Source of the DNA: Telmatactis stephensoni
Lineage: Eukaryota; Cnidaria; Anthozoa; Actiniaria; Isophelliidae
Direction of reading: 5' to 3'
Assembly: GCA_029948255.1 (NCBI GenBank)
Contig: JALIZF010001791.1
Coordinates: forward strand, 558,001-622,000
DNA: 64,000 nucleotides
The notes under the pieces were generated by a model. That model did no database searches. It was not told the DNA's origin and saw only the letters and a list, made by a program, of their open reading frames with translations. How positions within the stretch are numbered: the stretch's first letter is position 1; every line of letters starts with the position of its first letter. Below are positions 28,504 through 40,400 of this stretch, piece after piece. A program made the translations under genes and the position numbers.

Positions 28504-31500
28504 AATTGTTGGATATTTTTGCATCTAAATTTGGAATCGATAACGGCATCTACTGAACTCTATTATTTTCTTTACTTTAATAACCCATATTTGTCAACCA
28601 AATTTACTTAAATTTTGGAATTGTAGGGAGACTTGTTAATTATACTCATCGTTGTATTTTAAATGATTTCAATGTGTTTAGTTTAATTTGGTTTAGTTGC
28701 TTTTCCTTCCTATGAAGGCAGAGACAACACAACAGCGCTTTCGTGCCAATTGGCAGTGGGCCCTGTAGTTAAATAAGGTTTCATATCTCCAATTTTCACC
28801 AAAATAGCCCATTAACTTCAAAACGATGTATTTATGGATCACAGTACCAGTCGTGCCACTTTCGTTAAACAAAGATACTATTCCTCTAAAAACTCGATTA
28901 GATTTTCACTCAATGATACAAACAATGTCAATAATGACAGAATTCTTGTTGCCGGGTCGCACAAAACTTCTCGTTATTCAATTTACTTCAAATTATATTC
29001 CAATAAAACCATATTTATTTACAAACAATTCTTGTCACCTTGCAAAACTTAAACATGTGGAATATTTGCCATTATACCGCTTATCTGCATGTGGGCCCCC
29101 TTATTGGAGAATCGCCAACCATTAATTAAGAGTAATATGATTTAATAATCGGGGAGACGGGTGTCTCCCCAACCAGTTTTTTTGGTGTGCAAAACTAGAA
29201 GACTTCAGACTTAATTAGGTTATTATTACTATTATCATTGAGAATGGATTACTGCTTTTGTTTCGAGCTCCAACAAAACCTTTTATTCGAACTGGTGATA
29301 TTGAGTACGACATAGTGGTCTATAAAAGGAGCAACCCCTCAGGCAACGTACTGTTCCACGACTCCTTTAAAACTTATTATCTACATTTGTGCCCACTGGG
29401 AAAAGATCTACATGAATTCATAATTCTGACCAAAAAACATTTTCTGCCTTTGAATCCCGTTCACGATTAGCGATTACAAACAGCTGAACACCTTTAAATG
29501 TTTGTCAAATTCTTGTATTGTCTTGAGGCGTTATATCCATAAATGAATTAAAGTGCTTTAAGTACATCATTGCGTCTAGTTTTGTGCGATATGATATTGA
29601 GTCCTGAAACCTTAAAAAGCCCCTAGGTCTCGTAGCAAAAATAATTCTGAGGAAAATTCCATTAGAGCTTATCCTCGGACAACCTTTTCTGTCGAGAATA
29701 CTGAAATTACTCTAAAGAGTTTTTCTATTTTTTAAAAAAATGTGTCTTGCAAAATTTCGGAATCTGTACGAAAAACGAAGTTCATGAAAAGGTGTCACAC
29801 ATAAAAGAGGCGCACGTAGCGCAAAGCATGTATCGTTTTTCGATAAACTCTGTAAAACACCACTTTTATTCGTGTATTATGGAACTTCGCACTGCAATGT
29901 ATTTCACCGCCTAAGGTGACAAAGTGCTTTGTAGTCTAGTGGTCGAATACACACCCATAATCTTGTCGCTGAGAGAAACTCAAACTCTTAATATATTAAG
30001 CACAATAAATTAAATATTTCATTCTATGAATAGAATATCTAGGATTACCTTTCCTATAAAAGAGTAGGTCATTGGTCAGTGGCGATAAACTCTGAGAAGG
30101 TCTTGGCTGGTTTTTACTAGTGGCGCGAGCATAAGCGCAAATACAAGGTTTTTTGTTCTCGTGCTTGTGTAATTGTGTTAATTTCGTGTCGGTGAAACGA
30201 AGCATGTCGCTAGTGAAAACAAGGCTTAACTGACCTCTATCAATTAACCTTCCATTTTTAAAAATGCGAAGAAAGAATTTTTTTCTACCTGTTTTTTTTT
30301 TTTTTTTCACTCCAAGTGATGAAATGACCTGACATTAGCTAAGTGTAGTTGTAGGGCATCCTTCATCCCTGATGTTAAAATTTTCACTTACTTTGAGTGC
30401 TTTGTTGCTGTATTTAATCACCGTTCTTGCCACGCCTTATAAAGTAACGTGAAATTCTGTTGACTCGAGATTTGACCTCCGAAACAAGCAGCGGTGCAAC
30501 TAGCAAAATAGTTTACCAAGCTTGTATATATATATCGGTGTTAAGGCAATCGCGGTTTCGTTGATTTATGTAATTGGCTCAAGGCTCACTGATTGCATCT
30601 CGCTACCATGGAAATGCATAAACGATAACCTGATTGGGTTTGAATTGTCCAAATCTGTCGAAATATTTTCGTTTGGCGAAAATAACAAACAAACAATCAA
30701 TCATAAAGACGTAAAAAAACCTCCTATGTATTAGATCAATACCTACATTATGAATTGAAAGTGATGTACATTTTATCAAATTATAACACAGAGAATTAAA
30801 CTCGTGCATTGAAAATGAATAGTCTTGACAAAGCTACAAGGGCCAAAAAGGTCGTGCATTGTAATATTGTTTTAATCGTTAATAAATCATTCATGTAAGT
30901 TATCGTGGAATGAATAATGTTTCTCAAGACAAGTAATATTGGTTTTATAGTATTGCATGCATGAGTGTGATGATTTGTGTAGTTGAGTTCATGGCCTGCT
31001 CTACGTAATACTTGCTAATGGGTCTGTACGCTGACCTATATATGAATTCTATTTGCTGAGTTGGATATTTTTGTATCAGAAAGTTCAATTTTGTTACAGC
31101 ACTCAAAAAGGTTCTTTTTTGTATAACTCCATTCAAGAGGGTTGAATGTTTTGTATGACACTTCCCGAGAAGGTTCAATATTTTGGTATAACACCACTCA
31201 AAGACGTAAGGTTTATATCATAAAATGGTATAAGATGGTAGCATTTTATTATTTATCAGATTTATGCAATCCACGTTTAGATACTATCATAGTAATGGAT
31301 GGAAGATGAGCTGGGGGCAACAACAAACACTTAACCATACTTAATTGTATTCAGTAATGAGATTTATTTTGGAATAGAGTCAATTTATCTTAGTCAAATG
31401 AAGATACCTTTTAGTGTGCGTTAATCTCATTGCGAAGCCTTGAGGGATAGATCTCGTAAGAATAGCTGAGAAGCCGAGAATAACAGTGAAGATCGTCAGG

Positions 31501-31591
31501 AAAACGTTCCGCGTTTTATGGGCGTATCTAAATGTTCGGCTCTATTAAAAGGTACACAAACAAAGTACAAGAATAACTTGAAAAACTAGCG
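28504..31591. other. Noncoding, gene-poor stretch
   Basis: No exon recognised. A poly-T run of 16 near 30291-30306 is the main simple repeat. ORFs at 28826-29125 and 29258-29470 lack any motif or codon signal I would trust. Confidence 0.5.
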
Positions 31592-32835
31592 TTAGGTGAC
31601 ACCAAACCATGAATTTTACCCTTAAAATAACACGATGCCACTAAAGGAGTAATTACTCCACCCTCCTGCTGAGGTGTGGCCATCAGATTATGATCGACAA
31701 ATCTTTTCCAAATCCGTCATTCAGATAAAAGAACACACTGCCCTAGGTGGTACTAAACCATGAATTTTACCCCTTAAAATAACACGATGCCACTAAAGGA
31801 GTAATTACTCCACCCTCCTGCTGAGGTGTGGCCATCAGATTATGATCATCAAATCTTTTCCAAATCCGTCATTCAGATAAAAGAACACACTGCCCTAGGT
31901 GGTACTAAACCATGAATTTTACTCTTGAAATAACACGATGCCACTAAAGGAGTAATTACTCCACCCTCCTGCTGGGGTGTGGCCATCAGATTATGATCGA
32001 CAAATCTTTTCCGAATCTTCCATTCAGATAAAAGAACACATCGTCTTAGTTGGAACCCAATCAAGACTTTTACCCCTAAAATAACACGATCAGTATAACC
32101 ACTGAAGACGTAATTGCTCCACCCTACCGCTGAGGTGTGGCCATCGGGTTATGATCGACAAATCTTTTCCGAATCTTCCATTCAGATAAAAGAATACACC
32201 GTCTTAGTTGGAACCCAGTCAAGACTTTTACCCCTAAAATAACACGATCAGTAATACCAATGAAGAAGTAATTACTCCACCCTCCTGCTGAGGTGTGGCC
32301 ATCAGATTATGATCAACAAATCTTTTCCAAACCCTTCATTCAGATAAAAGAACACACTGCCCTAGGTGGTACTAAACCATGAATTTTACTCTTGAAATAA
32401 CACGATGCCACTAAAGGAGTAATTACTCCACCCTCCTGCTGAGGTGTGGCCATCAGATTATGATCATCAAATCTTTTCCAAATCCGTCATTCAGATAAAA
32501 GAACACACTGCCCTAGGTGGTACTAAACCATGAATTTTACTCTTGAAATAACACGATGCCACTAAAGGAGTAATTACTCCACCCTCCTGCTGAGGTGTGG
32601 CCATCGGATTATGATCAACAAATCTTTTCCACACTCTTCATTCAGATCAGAGAAAACACTACCCCAACATACTACCAAATCATGAATTTTACCCCTAAAA
32701 TAACACGATGAGTTTCGTCACTAAAGAAGTAATTACTCCACCCTCCTGCTGAGGTGTGGGCATTAGATTATGATCAAGAAGTCTTTTCGAAATCATTCAG
32801 ATAAGTGAAAGCACTGCCTTAGGTGGTACATTTGC
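31592..32835. repeat. Tandem array, 8 copies of a 151-159-bp unit
   Basis: The shared block GAGGTGTGGCCATCAG recurs at 31671, 31823, 31974, 32132, 32290, 32441, 32592 and 32751, giving spacings of 151-159. Each unit also holds ACCATGAATTTTAC, AAATAACACGATG and a palindromic GGAGTAATTACTCC (varied in some copies). Two unit subtypes alternate: 151/152 bp, and 158/159 bp with an extra short insert. A ninth, diverged copy is at 33129-33245. Confidence 0.95.
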
Positions 32836-32936
32836 CACATTTGTAAACTTGTATATCTATTTCCTGTTACGTCACTTCCTATATCCACATCTTATATATA
32901 CATTTACCGATTCCAATTGTAATCCTTTTTTAGCCT

Positions 32937-32983
32937 GATGAAGACTAGTATTGGCTAGTCGAAAATTCGCACATTAAAGAATT
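32937..32983 (+). ncRNA. Hammerhead-ribozyme-like core motif (Penelope-type retroelement end?)
   Basis: CTGATGA is followed by GACTAG-TATTGG-CTAGTC (a perfect 6-bp stem II with a 6-base loop), then GAAA, AATTC...GAATT (a 5-bp stem III) and C. That is the conserved hammerhead order CUGAUGA / stem II / GAAA / stem III / UH. I could not pair a stem I between the bases before CTGATGA and those after the cleavage site, so cis-cleavage is unproven. Such motifs are known at the ends of Penelope-like elements and in animal retrozymes. Confidence 0.45.
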
Positions 32984-33128
32984 CCAGTTCTACGACGTAT
33001 TGTTTCTTCAAGTTTCTCAAATTATTTCAATATACGTATTCAATTAGATCTTCTAATAGATCCGTCGTATACCGACACTTTGTAGTACGTGGGTTGTTTT
33101 CGACACAAGTCGAGATATATATTTTTTG

Positions 33129-33245
33129 TGGTACCAAACCATGAATTTTACCCCCTTCTAATATAGCACGATGAGAATCTCCACTGAAGGAGTAATTACG
33201 TATACTCCATCCTCCCGCTGATATGTGGCCATCAGATTATTAAAT
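33129..33245. repeat. Isolated ninth copy of the 151-159-bp unit
   Basis: GTACCAAACCATGAATTTTA, then ATAGCACGATG, GAGTAATTACGTATACTCC (an enlarged version of the palindrome) and TGTGGCCATCAGATTAT. It is separated from the main array by about 300 bp that include the hammerhead-like motif. Confidence 0.85.
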
Positions 33246-34114
33246 ATACAATTCAATTACTAATTTTGCTATTTTTGGTGAAGCGATTTAACCTTGACAA
33301 TGACAACATCACTGCCGACAATGTTTTTTTATTCTCGAAATGGGGGTAGTTACCTTTCAAGATGGCGATGGTGTTCTGAATTCTATTCCAATAGTTTTCC
33401 AAATGGTAATAAAAGTTTGTGACTTTTTTTGTCAAACGAGAATGAAACGATACATTTTGGATAAAAAAGTCCGGCTTGAATGAGGTAATACCGTCCTTAA
33501 GATGCACCTGACATCGGCTTAAAGACGTTTACTTGTAGTAATATTCTGAGTTGCATATCACCCCTGGAAAATATGAGTTTAAAATACTTGTTCTACGATA
33601 TTTGGTCTGTGTGCTAATATATTTGCATCTTTTAACTTGTGTTGAAGGAGTATACTGATACTCGATATACTCCTTTCATAAGGTAGTTGCTGGGTTGCAT
33701 GTGACGTCACGGCAGCCATCTTGGATGAACTTCAACAAAAGATTTCTCATTAGCGTCTCTTGTTTGTTCATCCAACATGGCTACCGTTTCTTTGTCTTTT
33801 GATTCCAACATGGCTACCGTTTCTTTGTCTTTTGATTCCCCAAGGGAATGGGAGAAACCCAGCAATCCCAGGTTTTTATCGCCGCCGCCGAGTCGACGTG
33901 TGGTGGATGGCAAGGTGATATGCAAAGTAGTTAAAATCTCATAATATTACTTCCGGTAGCCGTCCTCCAGCCGCCATCCAGGTGTATCTTAGGTCGGTAA
34001 TATAGCCACTAATTCACACTTTTGATTGAACATGACTAAACATGGGAGCCTCTTTGCTGACAGTGGAAATTAGCCCATCAAATTGAGTGGCTAGTTCGAT
34101 TACATTTTTATCCT
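33246..34114. other. Noncoding stretch
   Basis: No exon recognised. A 33-bp direct duplication (CAACATGGCTACCGTTTCTT at 33773 and 33806) and a GC-richer patch near 33880-33900 are the only notable points. Confidence 0.5.
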
Positions 34115-35312
34115 TTAAAAAGGATAACTGTATGCTAAAAATAAACCTTTTTTTTAATTTAGCACTTTAGACCGTAATCACAATTTTTAAAGTTTTTCTC
34201 TCGAATTTTTGGATCCATATTTTTTTTGAAATATCATTAAAATTTGCAGTATAGGTCTTTGATGACGTCAAGTATGGGGAATAATCGAAAACAAATTTCC
34301 GTCCATGCACGAAAAGCCTCACTAATTGGACGTTTTTGCTATTCATTTTTTTGGAAAGAGCCCAAGACATTCGTTTTCACTTAGAGCCCACAACTTGCTA
34401 AATATGTCCAATTTGAGGCTTTTATACACTTAGACAAGGCGCAAAACTGAAAATGTCGATCGCAAAAAGTGCAGAAGGCATTTTGGGGTAGAGGCTGGTA
34501 ACATAACTATTCTAAACTAATTTTTCATGCTGAATGCGAATATGACTGTTACCAAGACGTATTCTGCAATCTTATCGTGTAAATGACGTATTTTGTGAAT
34601 TGCTACAGTCATTTCATACTAACGGCTTTTTCATGTAATTCCAAAAGTTCCCAAACTTAAAAACAATTACCATGGCTGGAAAGAGCATATCAAAATCAGT
34701 AAAACTGGGAAGTTTGAAGGATATCAGTTGAAAACTCAAGGAGATACGAATTTTCAAAAAAATTTTGTATGAAAACACTTACAGTTATGCAAGAGGTACC
34801 AACAAATTTCGATTTTTGAAAATTCGTATCTCCTTTTTTTTTCAACTGATATCCTTCAAACTGCCCAGTTTTACTGATTTCGATATGCTCTTTCCAGCCA
34901 TGGTAATTGTTTTTAAGTTTGGGAACTTTTGGAATTACATGAAAAAGCCGTTAGTATGAAATGACTGTAGCAATACACAAAATACGTCATTTAGACGATA
35001 AGAGTGCAGAATACGTCTTGGTAACAGTCATATTCGGATTCAGCATGAAAAATTAGTTTACTTTTGTTACCAGCCTCTACCCCAAAATGCCTCCAGGTAT
35101 CTGATTTTTCGAAAATGCGCCTTGTCTAACTGAAGGAAATTTATGATAATTTATTCCCCATACCTGACATCATTAATAAGCTATACTAAACACTTAATTA
35201 TTTAAAAAAAAAAATAGAATCGAAAGTCCGAGAAAAACTTCCAAAGTTGTGATAACAAATGTCTAAAGTGCTAAATATAACAGTTTATTTTTACCATATA
35301 GTTCTCCTTTAA
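34115..35312. mobile_element. 1.2-kb foldback element with TTAA ends
   Basis: The ends TTAAAAAGGATAACTGTATG and the inverse of TTAAAGGAGAACTATATGG match with gaps. The inner arms match from ATTTAGCACTTTAGAC inwards, including CCATGGCTGGAAAGAGCAT near the centre (34670 and inverse near 34905). The arms total about 600 bp each. A 64-codon ORF at 34765 sits inside one arm and is not a gene. A shorter relative lies at 60985-61248. Confidence 0.8.
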
Positions 35313-35991
35313 ACATCGAGAGCTTCTGAAGTAGATATGTGCGCTTCGAACAACTAGAGCTCTTTACATTAAGCTAATTGTATTAGTCTGTTTTGCGGTT
35401 AAACAGACAGAACGTATACACCTGAGTAATTCGACCTGTGTTGAGGATTACAGCATTGTTTTCATACTATCCATTACCTGACATAAAAACTAATTAATTC
35501 TTTATTCTACACACTCCAATTACCTATATATCTTTAGAGGAATAGTGTAATTTGTATCTCCAATTATTACTTGGTAAATATTATGCTAAAGTTGTGGATT
35601 ATTGGAATGTATTAGCTAATCAAGGGCGGTATACCTTGTGTGTTCATAGAACGTTGTCCTGGGGTTGTAAAGCTACTTTAATGGCAAAAATTATCTGGCA
35701 TTTTTTCAGTATGTCTACAGAACCTCTAGTGAAAAGAAAAGAAAGAAATTTAATATAAAACGACCTCGACGCGAAGTAGTGTCAAAACTAGCAATAATAC
35801 CCACTAATTTAAATTATTACTAATTTCTCAGTTGAGGTTAGTTTTAAGGTTTTATGGTGGGTGATTTTAATTCTAATTTTAAAAGTTATGTGTTGAGTTC
35901 AGTTGTAAATCATTTTCCAAAAGAAAATGAATTTAATTAGGATGTAAAGCAATGCCCTAAAAAATTTAAACCAACGAAAAAAAACTTAAAT

Positions 35992-36228
35992 GGATGGCAC
36001 AGTTGGTTAGTGCGCAGACTTCGGTGCGAGAGGTCCCTAGTTCGATCCTCAGTCCTGATATCGCATCCTTCTTTCGACTTCTTTCCATTCTGTCGGTGTA
36101 ACTTTAGTTAGCTTTAAATACCCTTTAAACGGAGCACTGATGGAGAGAGGGGGTAGAATGAGCGCACCGAACTGTTACAAGCTACCGACGTTAAATGAGG
36201 TTGCTTTAACTTTACCTTGACCTTTAAA
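35992..36228 (+). mobile_element. tRNA-derived SINE, copy 2
   Basis: Same tRNA-like head (TGGTTAGTGCGCAG, then TAGTTCGATCC), same body (GGAGCACTGATGGAGAGAGG) and related TTTACC tail as the copy at 2552-2812. It lacks a segment of about 30 bp from the body (CGGCTGCCTGGGAGATTAGC is missing). Confidence 0.88.
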
Positions 36229-36870
36229 AATGTATAGCTTTTCAGTGTGCTTCCATATGATTCATCGGCATTGGAAAAATAGTGATATAATGAATTATTA
36301 TTTTATCATTATATACAAACACCGTAATCCATTCATATTCTATATGAAAAGTTATCATGATTAAATGATAAAAAATCGATATGAATATCGTACTGGAAAC
36401 AGTACCTGGATACCATAGACCATTATTTTTCTCTGTTATGCTAGAATGGTGATGTCTTCTGCACTTGAAGAGAAAAATGCCCTCTGGTCCCAGAGTAGAA
36501 ATATTTACTGAACAAACAATGAATTATTGTAATTTCAAATTGTTGATTTAAGTATTAAAAACGTTTTCACAAACAATGACACCAAAACAAGACTTAAGTA
36601 TACAATTCAATTGTTTTTATCGGCAGACTTACTTTTATACATCTGCTATTTCTACTCTTATAAACGTGTAAAATGTAGAAGATAGTTACTTTTTCGGTTG
36701 ATTTTTTTATTAAATTGAGATGAAATTCATATAAACAATTTAGTCAGATATTGTGTTTGAATTTACATTTCCGCAAAAGCCATATCCACTACTTTATCAG
36801 TTTAAGAGTTAATTCCAAATATTATCGTTAGGACGGGAATATTTGTACAAACATTTTCTTTTTTAATTAA

Positions 36871-37304
36871 AGAAGAAACCGATAGGAAGACGTAAAGAAG
36901 ATAAAACGTTAATCTAGTTACGTTACTAGTACTGATCGTTTTTTACGAGCTGGTAGAATAAACGCCTTAAATTAATGAAGAAACCGATAGGAACACGTAA
37001 AGAAGATAAAACGTTAATCTAGTTACGTTACTAGTACTGATCGTTTTTTACGAGCTGGTAGAATAAACGCCTTAAATTAAAAGAAGAAACCGATAGGAAG
37101 ACGTAAAGAAGATAAAACGTTAATCTAGTTACGTTACTAGTACTGATCGTTTTTTACGAGCAGGTAGAATACACGCCTTAAATTAAAAGAAGAAACCGAT
37201 AGGAAGACGTAAAGAAGATAAAACGTTAATCTAGTTACGTTATTAGTACTGATCGTTTTTTACGAGCAGGTAGAATAAACGCCTTAAATTAAAAGAAGAA
37301 ACCG
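36871..37304. repeat. 105-106-bp tandem array, four copies plus a partial fifth
   Basis: The shared block GATAGGAAGACGTAAAGAAG starts at 36881, 36986, 37092, 37198 and 37304. Each unit carries ATCTAGTTACGTTACTAGTA and TGATCGTTTTTTACGAGC. The fifth copy is interrupted after about 20 bp and resumes at about 37437 (GACAAACGTTAATCTAGTTA). Confidence 0.95.
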
Positions 37305-37371
37305 ATAGGAACACATAAAGAAGTCAAACCATAGAGACAAACTAAATTAGAATCATCCTCAACGACTTATA

Positions 37372-37428
37372 TACAAAGTAAGTAAAGCGTACCAGTATTC
37401 AATACTGGTACGCTTTACTTACTTTGTA
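37372..37428. repeat. 57-bp perfect palindrome (28-bp arms, 1-base centre)
   Basis: TACAAAGTAAGTAAAGCGTA... on the left is exactly inverted on the right, with a single C at 37400 as the centre. It sits in an insertion that splits the fifth 106-bp repeat unit. AGAGACAAAC occurs on both sides of it (37333-37342 and 37431-37440). Confidence 0.95.
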
Positions 37429-37440
37429 CAGAGACAAACG

Positions 37441-40400
37441 TTAATCTAGTTACGTGACTGATCGTTTTTTAAGAGCAACTAGAATAAACGCCTTTGGGGG
37501 AAACTTAATCTATTTCAAACGTTAAAAAAATGAACATTTGTACCTTATTAACACGTTGATGATGACTTTATGGACAAAATTCATTTCCTTCACCTGCTTA
37601 CATCATGGAAATGATTTGTCTAGTTTAGCTTCCGTACAGAAATACTCGTGTTTATTTTGTTAGCTCTGTTTATGAAAGCAATTGGAAAGAATTTATTTGT
37701 TTTTACTTTTACAACAAAAGGTCAACATTCCAGTAAAATCGAAAGGTTTGGCTTGAGAGGGTTCATTGCCTTAGGGTCAAATCCACTCAATTATAAACAC
37801 AAATTTACTATTGTTATCATACACTAAGCTGAATTTCCTAGTTTTTCATCGTCTCTTACTAGTTGAAAGCTTAAATACAAAACAAACGAGTGCTGATCAA
37901 TAAATTTGTTGATCATGAGGATGTTGTTATGTTATCAGTAAGCTTAACAGCTGTGTAGAAAATGCGAACAATTTACTTCAGCATTGTATTCAACCAAAGT
38001 GCTTCAAAAGCAGCGTTGAAAACCACCTCGTTCGGCCACAATTTAATCCATTTATATTTGACTTTAGGGTGTTTCTTTACAAGTTGTACAAAAATGGACT
38101 TGAAATGATCACCAAAAACCGTTCGTTTATATGTGAAGCCAGATCATACTTCCTTACCATACACTAATATACCAACTATTAGTCTTGTAGCGAGAATTAT
38201 AATGACAACTTATAGACAGTAATTTTCCCTCAGCTATAGACTTTTGCTTTGTTCTATTAGCTTGAGGTATGAGATCCCTAAAGAGTAAAAATCGACCAGC
38301 CTGACCAATCAGAGAACCTTTTGATTCATTATCTGAATAAACATAACATCTAGGTCTTAAGTGATCAGTTTTTTCGGTGAGGTTTTCACTACTGGTTTCA
38401 TAAATGTACTATATTGGTCACTGAAATCTCTAGCTTGTGAGTAATTGAGCACCTTGTCTAGAAGTGTTTTCCGGCCTCTATGAGATATCGGAGCCAAGTG
38501 TGTCTCCCTTGCTGGGGGACGAGCAAAGAAGAACTCTTGCTCTAATGATATATAAATGACTTGCTTGCAAAAGAGCACTACTCGTTTTGGTATGTGCTGA
38601 AATACTTAACATCCCTTGGTGTTGATCCGTTTTGCAGTAATCATCATCTCAAGAGCATACCATATTATACGTTATTACCCAACAACAAAGATACTATAAT
38701 ACAGTGCACCAACACTGCATGCTCTCACAAAAGTATTTCTTTGATATCACAGAAATAAAGATTAAATAATAAACTTACAAGCACGTGGTTAGTTCAGTCC
38801 TAGATGATCTTTTGGTAAAATAGAACTATCGCAGGCCGTCAACGTTAAGCGGCTGTTACATTATACATTAAGTGTGCTGTAAACACAAGCCTCTGTGATC
38901 TTAAGAGTAACCACGGCTTGACACAAGCTATTAACCTATGCCTGGGGGGAAAACTAAATTTGGTTGGAAATACCAAAAATTTCATCTATTATTTGTTCAG
39001 AGCGAGCAGATATAGATCAGGGTCGGAACTCAAGAATTGATAAAACAGTCCAAATTTGAGCAGAAGCAGCAAGAAGCTTCCTTCATGAATCAATTGCCTA
39101 TTTTCGTTACAATTACTTGTGTAAATTTCTTTTCTAATTAACTGTAAAAAATAGAATATGTCTTTATCAATTCGGCATCAGAGTTTCTCAGTCGTTGTAC
39201 GTCGATAAAGGCTCGTTTCAAATCCATCAATCATTTCATCTAATTATTTATTTATCAAACAGTGGAATAGTAAAAGTTTATGGTAATTTGCTTTTTGATG
39301 GACCAGAGATTACCTTAAGCCTCTTGACTCAACCATTCAGTTATATCAGCCTTGAGTGTTGGAGAACAGAAGCTTAAAATCGATAGCTCCTATAGTGAGC
39401 TCTTAGCTGTTAGATTTGCTACGTGAAGTAGAGACGTTGCCGTGCATTAACAATATTGAGATAGAATTAACATCCACTAACACCCTTTCTATTAAAGGCT
39501 GTCATGGAATTCCCCTCATCCGAAAGATATAACAGAAAGTGCATCAGTTGAACTTTAGCAAAAAAACAGCCACTCCCTTTTTTCTCCAGTAAAAACATCC
39601 AACTCAGCAACGGTGCTGTTCTTGAAAAGCTGTTCTTATCCTTTTTAAGCCACAATGTTTTTCAAATGTTCCTTGAATTTTCTTCCAAGGCAACACATAT
39701 AAATACCAAGCTAACTGTGATTATTCTATTGTTCATAAGAATTGAGCTTTATTTATTTTTCAATTTCTCAGCTAGAAAGCACAAATCGGCGATTTTTTAA
39801 AAAGATTGATAACTAGATTTCTTGTACAGAATTTTCTCGCACGAAAAGCACTTCTATCGTGAGCTCCTGGTTATAGGGGAGCTTCCATTGATAAGAGATC
39901 ACATCTTTGGTGTGTTCTTGTCTTAGGGATGATCTGTGTAATGTGATTCTTATCACCTTGTTTTTGGAGGGCAAATAATTGTTAAATTTAAAAATCAATT
40001 CATTTAAGTCAAAAGTATAAAAAATATTTACAAAATTGTTATACAACATAAATTGATTCGAAGAGTTCGTTTGAAATTAACTTTTGCTATGCAAATAATA
40101 ATTGTAATTGTAATTTCAAATAAAAAAATATCATGTCTAAGATATAGATTACCAAGAGAATACTTAAAGACAACTCAAAAAAGGAATAAGCGGGAAGGAA
40201 TTGACTATAATGTTTTAAAAAGTGAAAAAGGAACCTGAAAGTGAGATCACCACACTTAATGAAACTGATATTTCCGGCGGCCGTGCATGTCGAAATAATT
40301 CACTCCACAATAATAGAACTGAAAATCAATTTTCACATCGTTCAAACAAACCACTGAAAGCGATAGGTCAGCGATTTCCACCAAATTGAAATAAATACTT

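Noticed and set aside
31592..32835. CRISPR-like look of regular repeats
   Set aside because: Units are whole-length tandem copies without unique spacers, in an intron-bearing animal genome.
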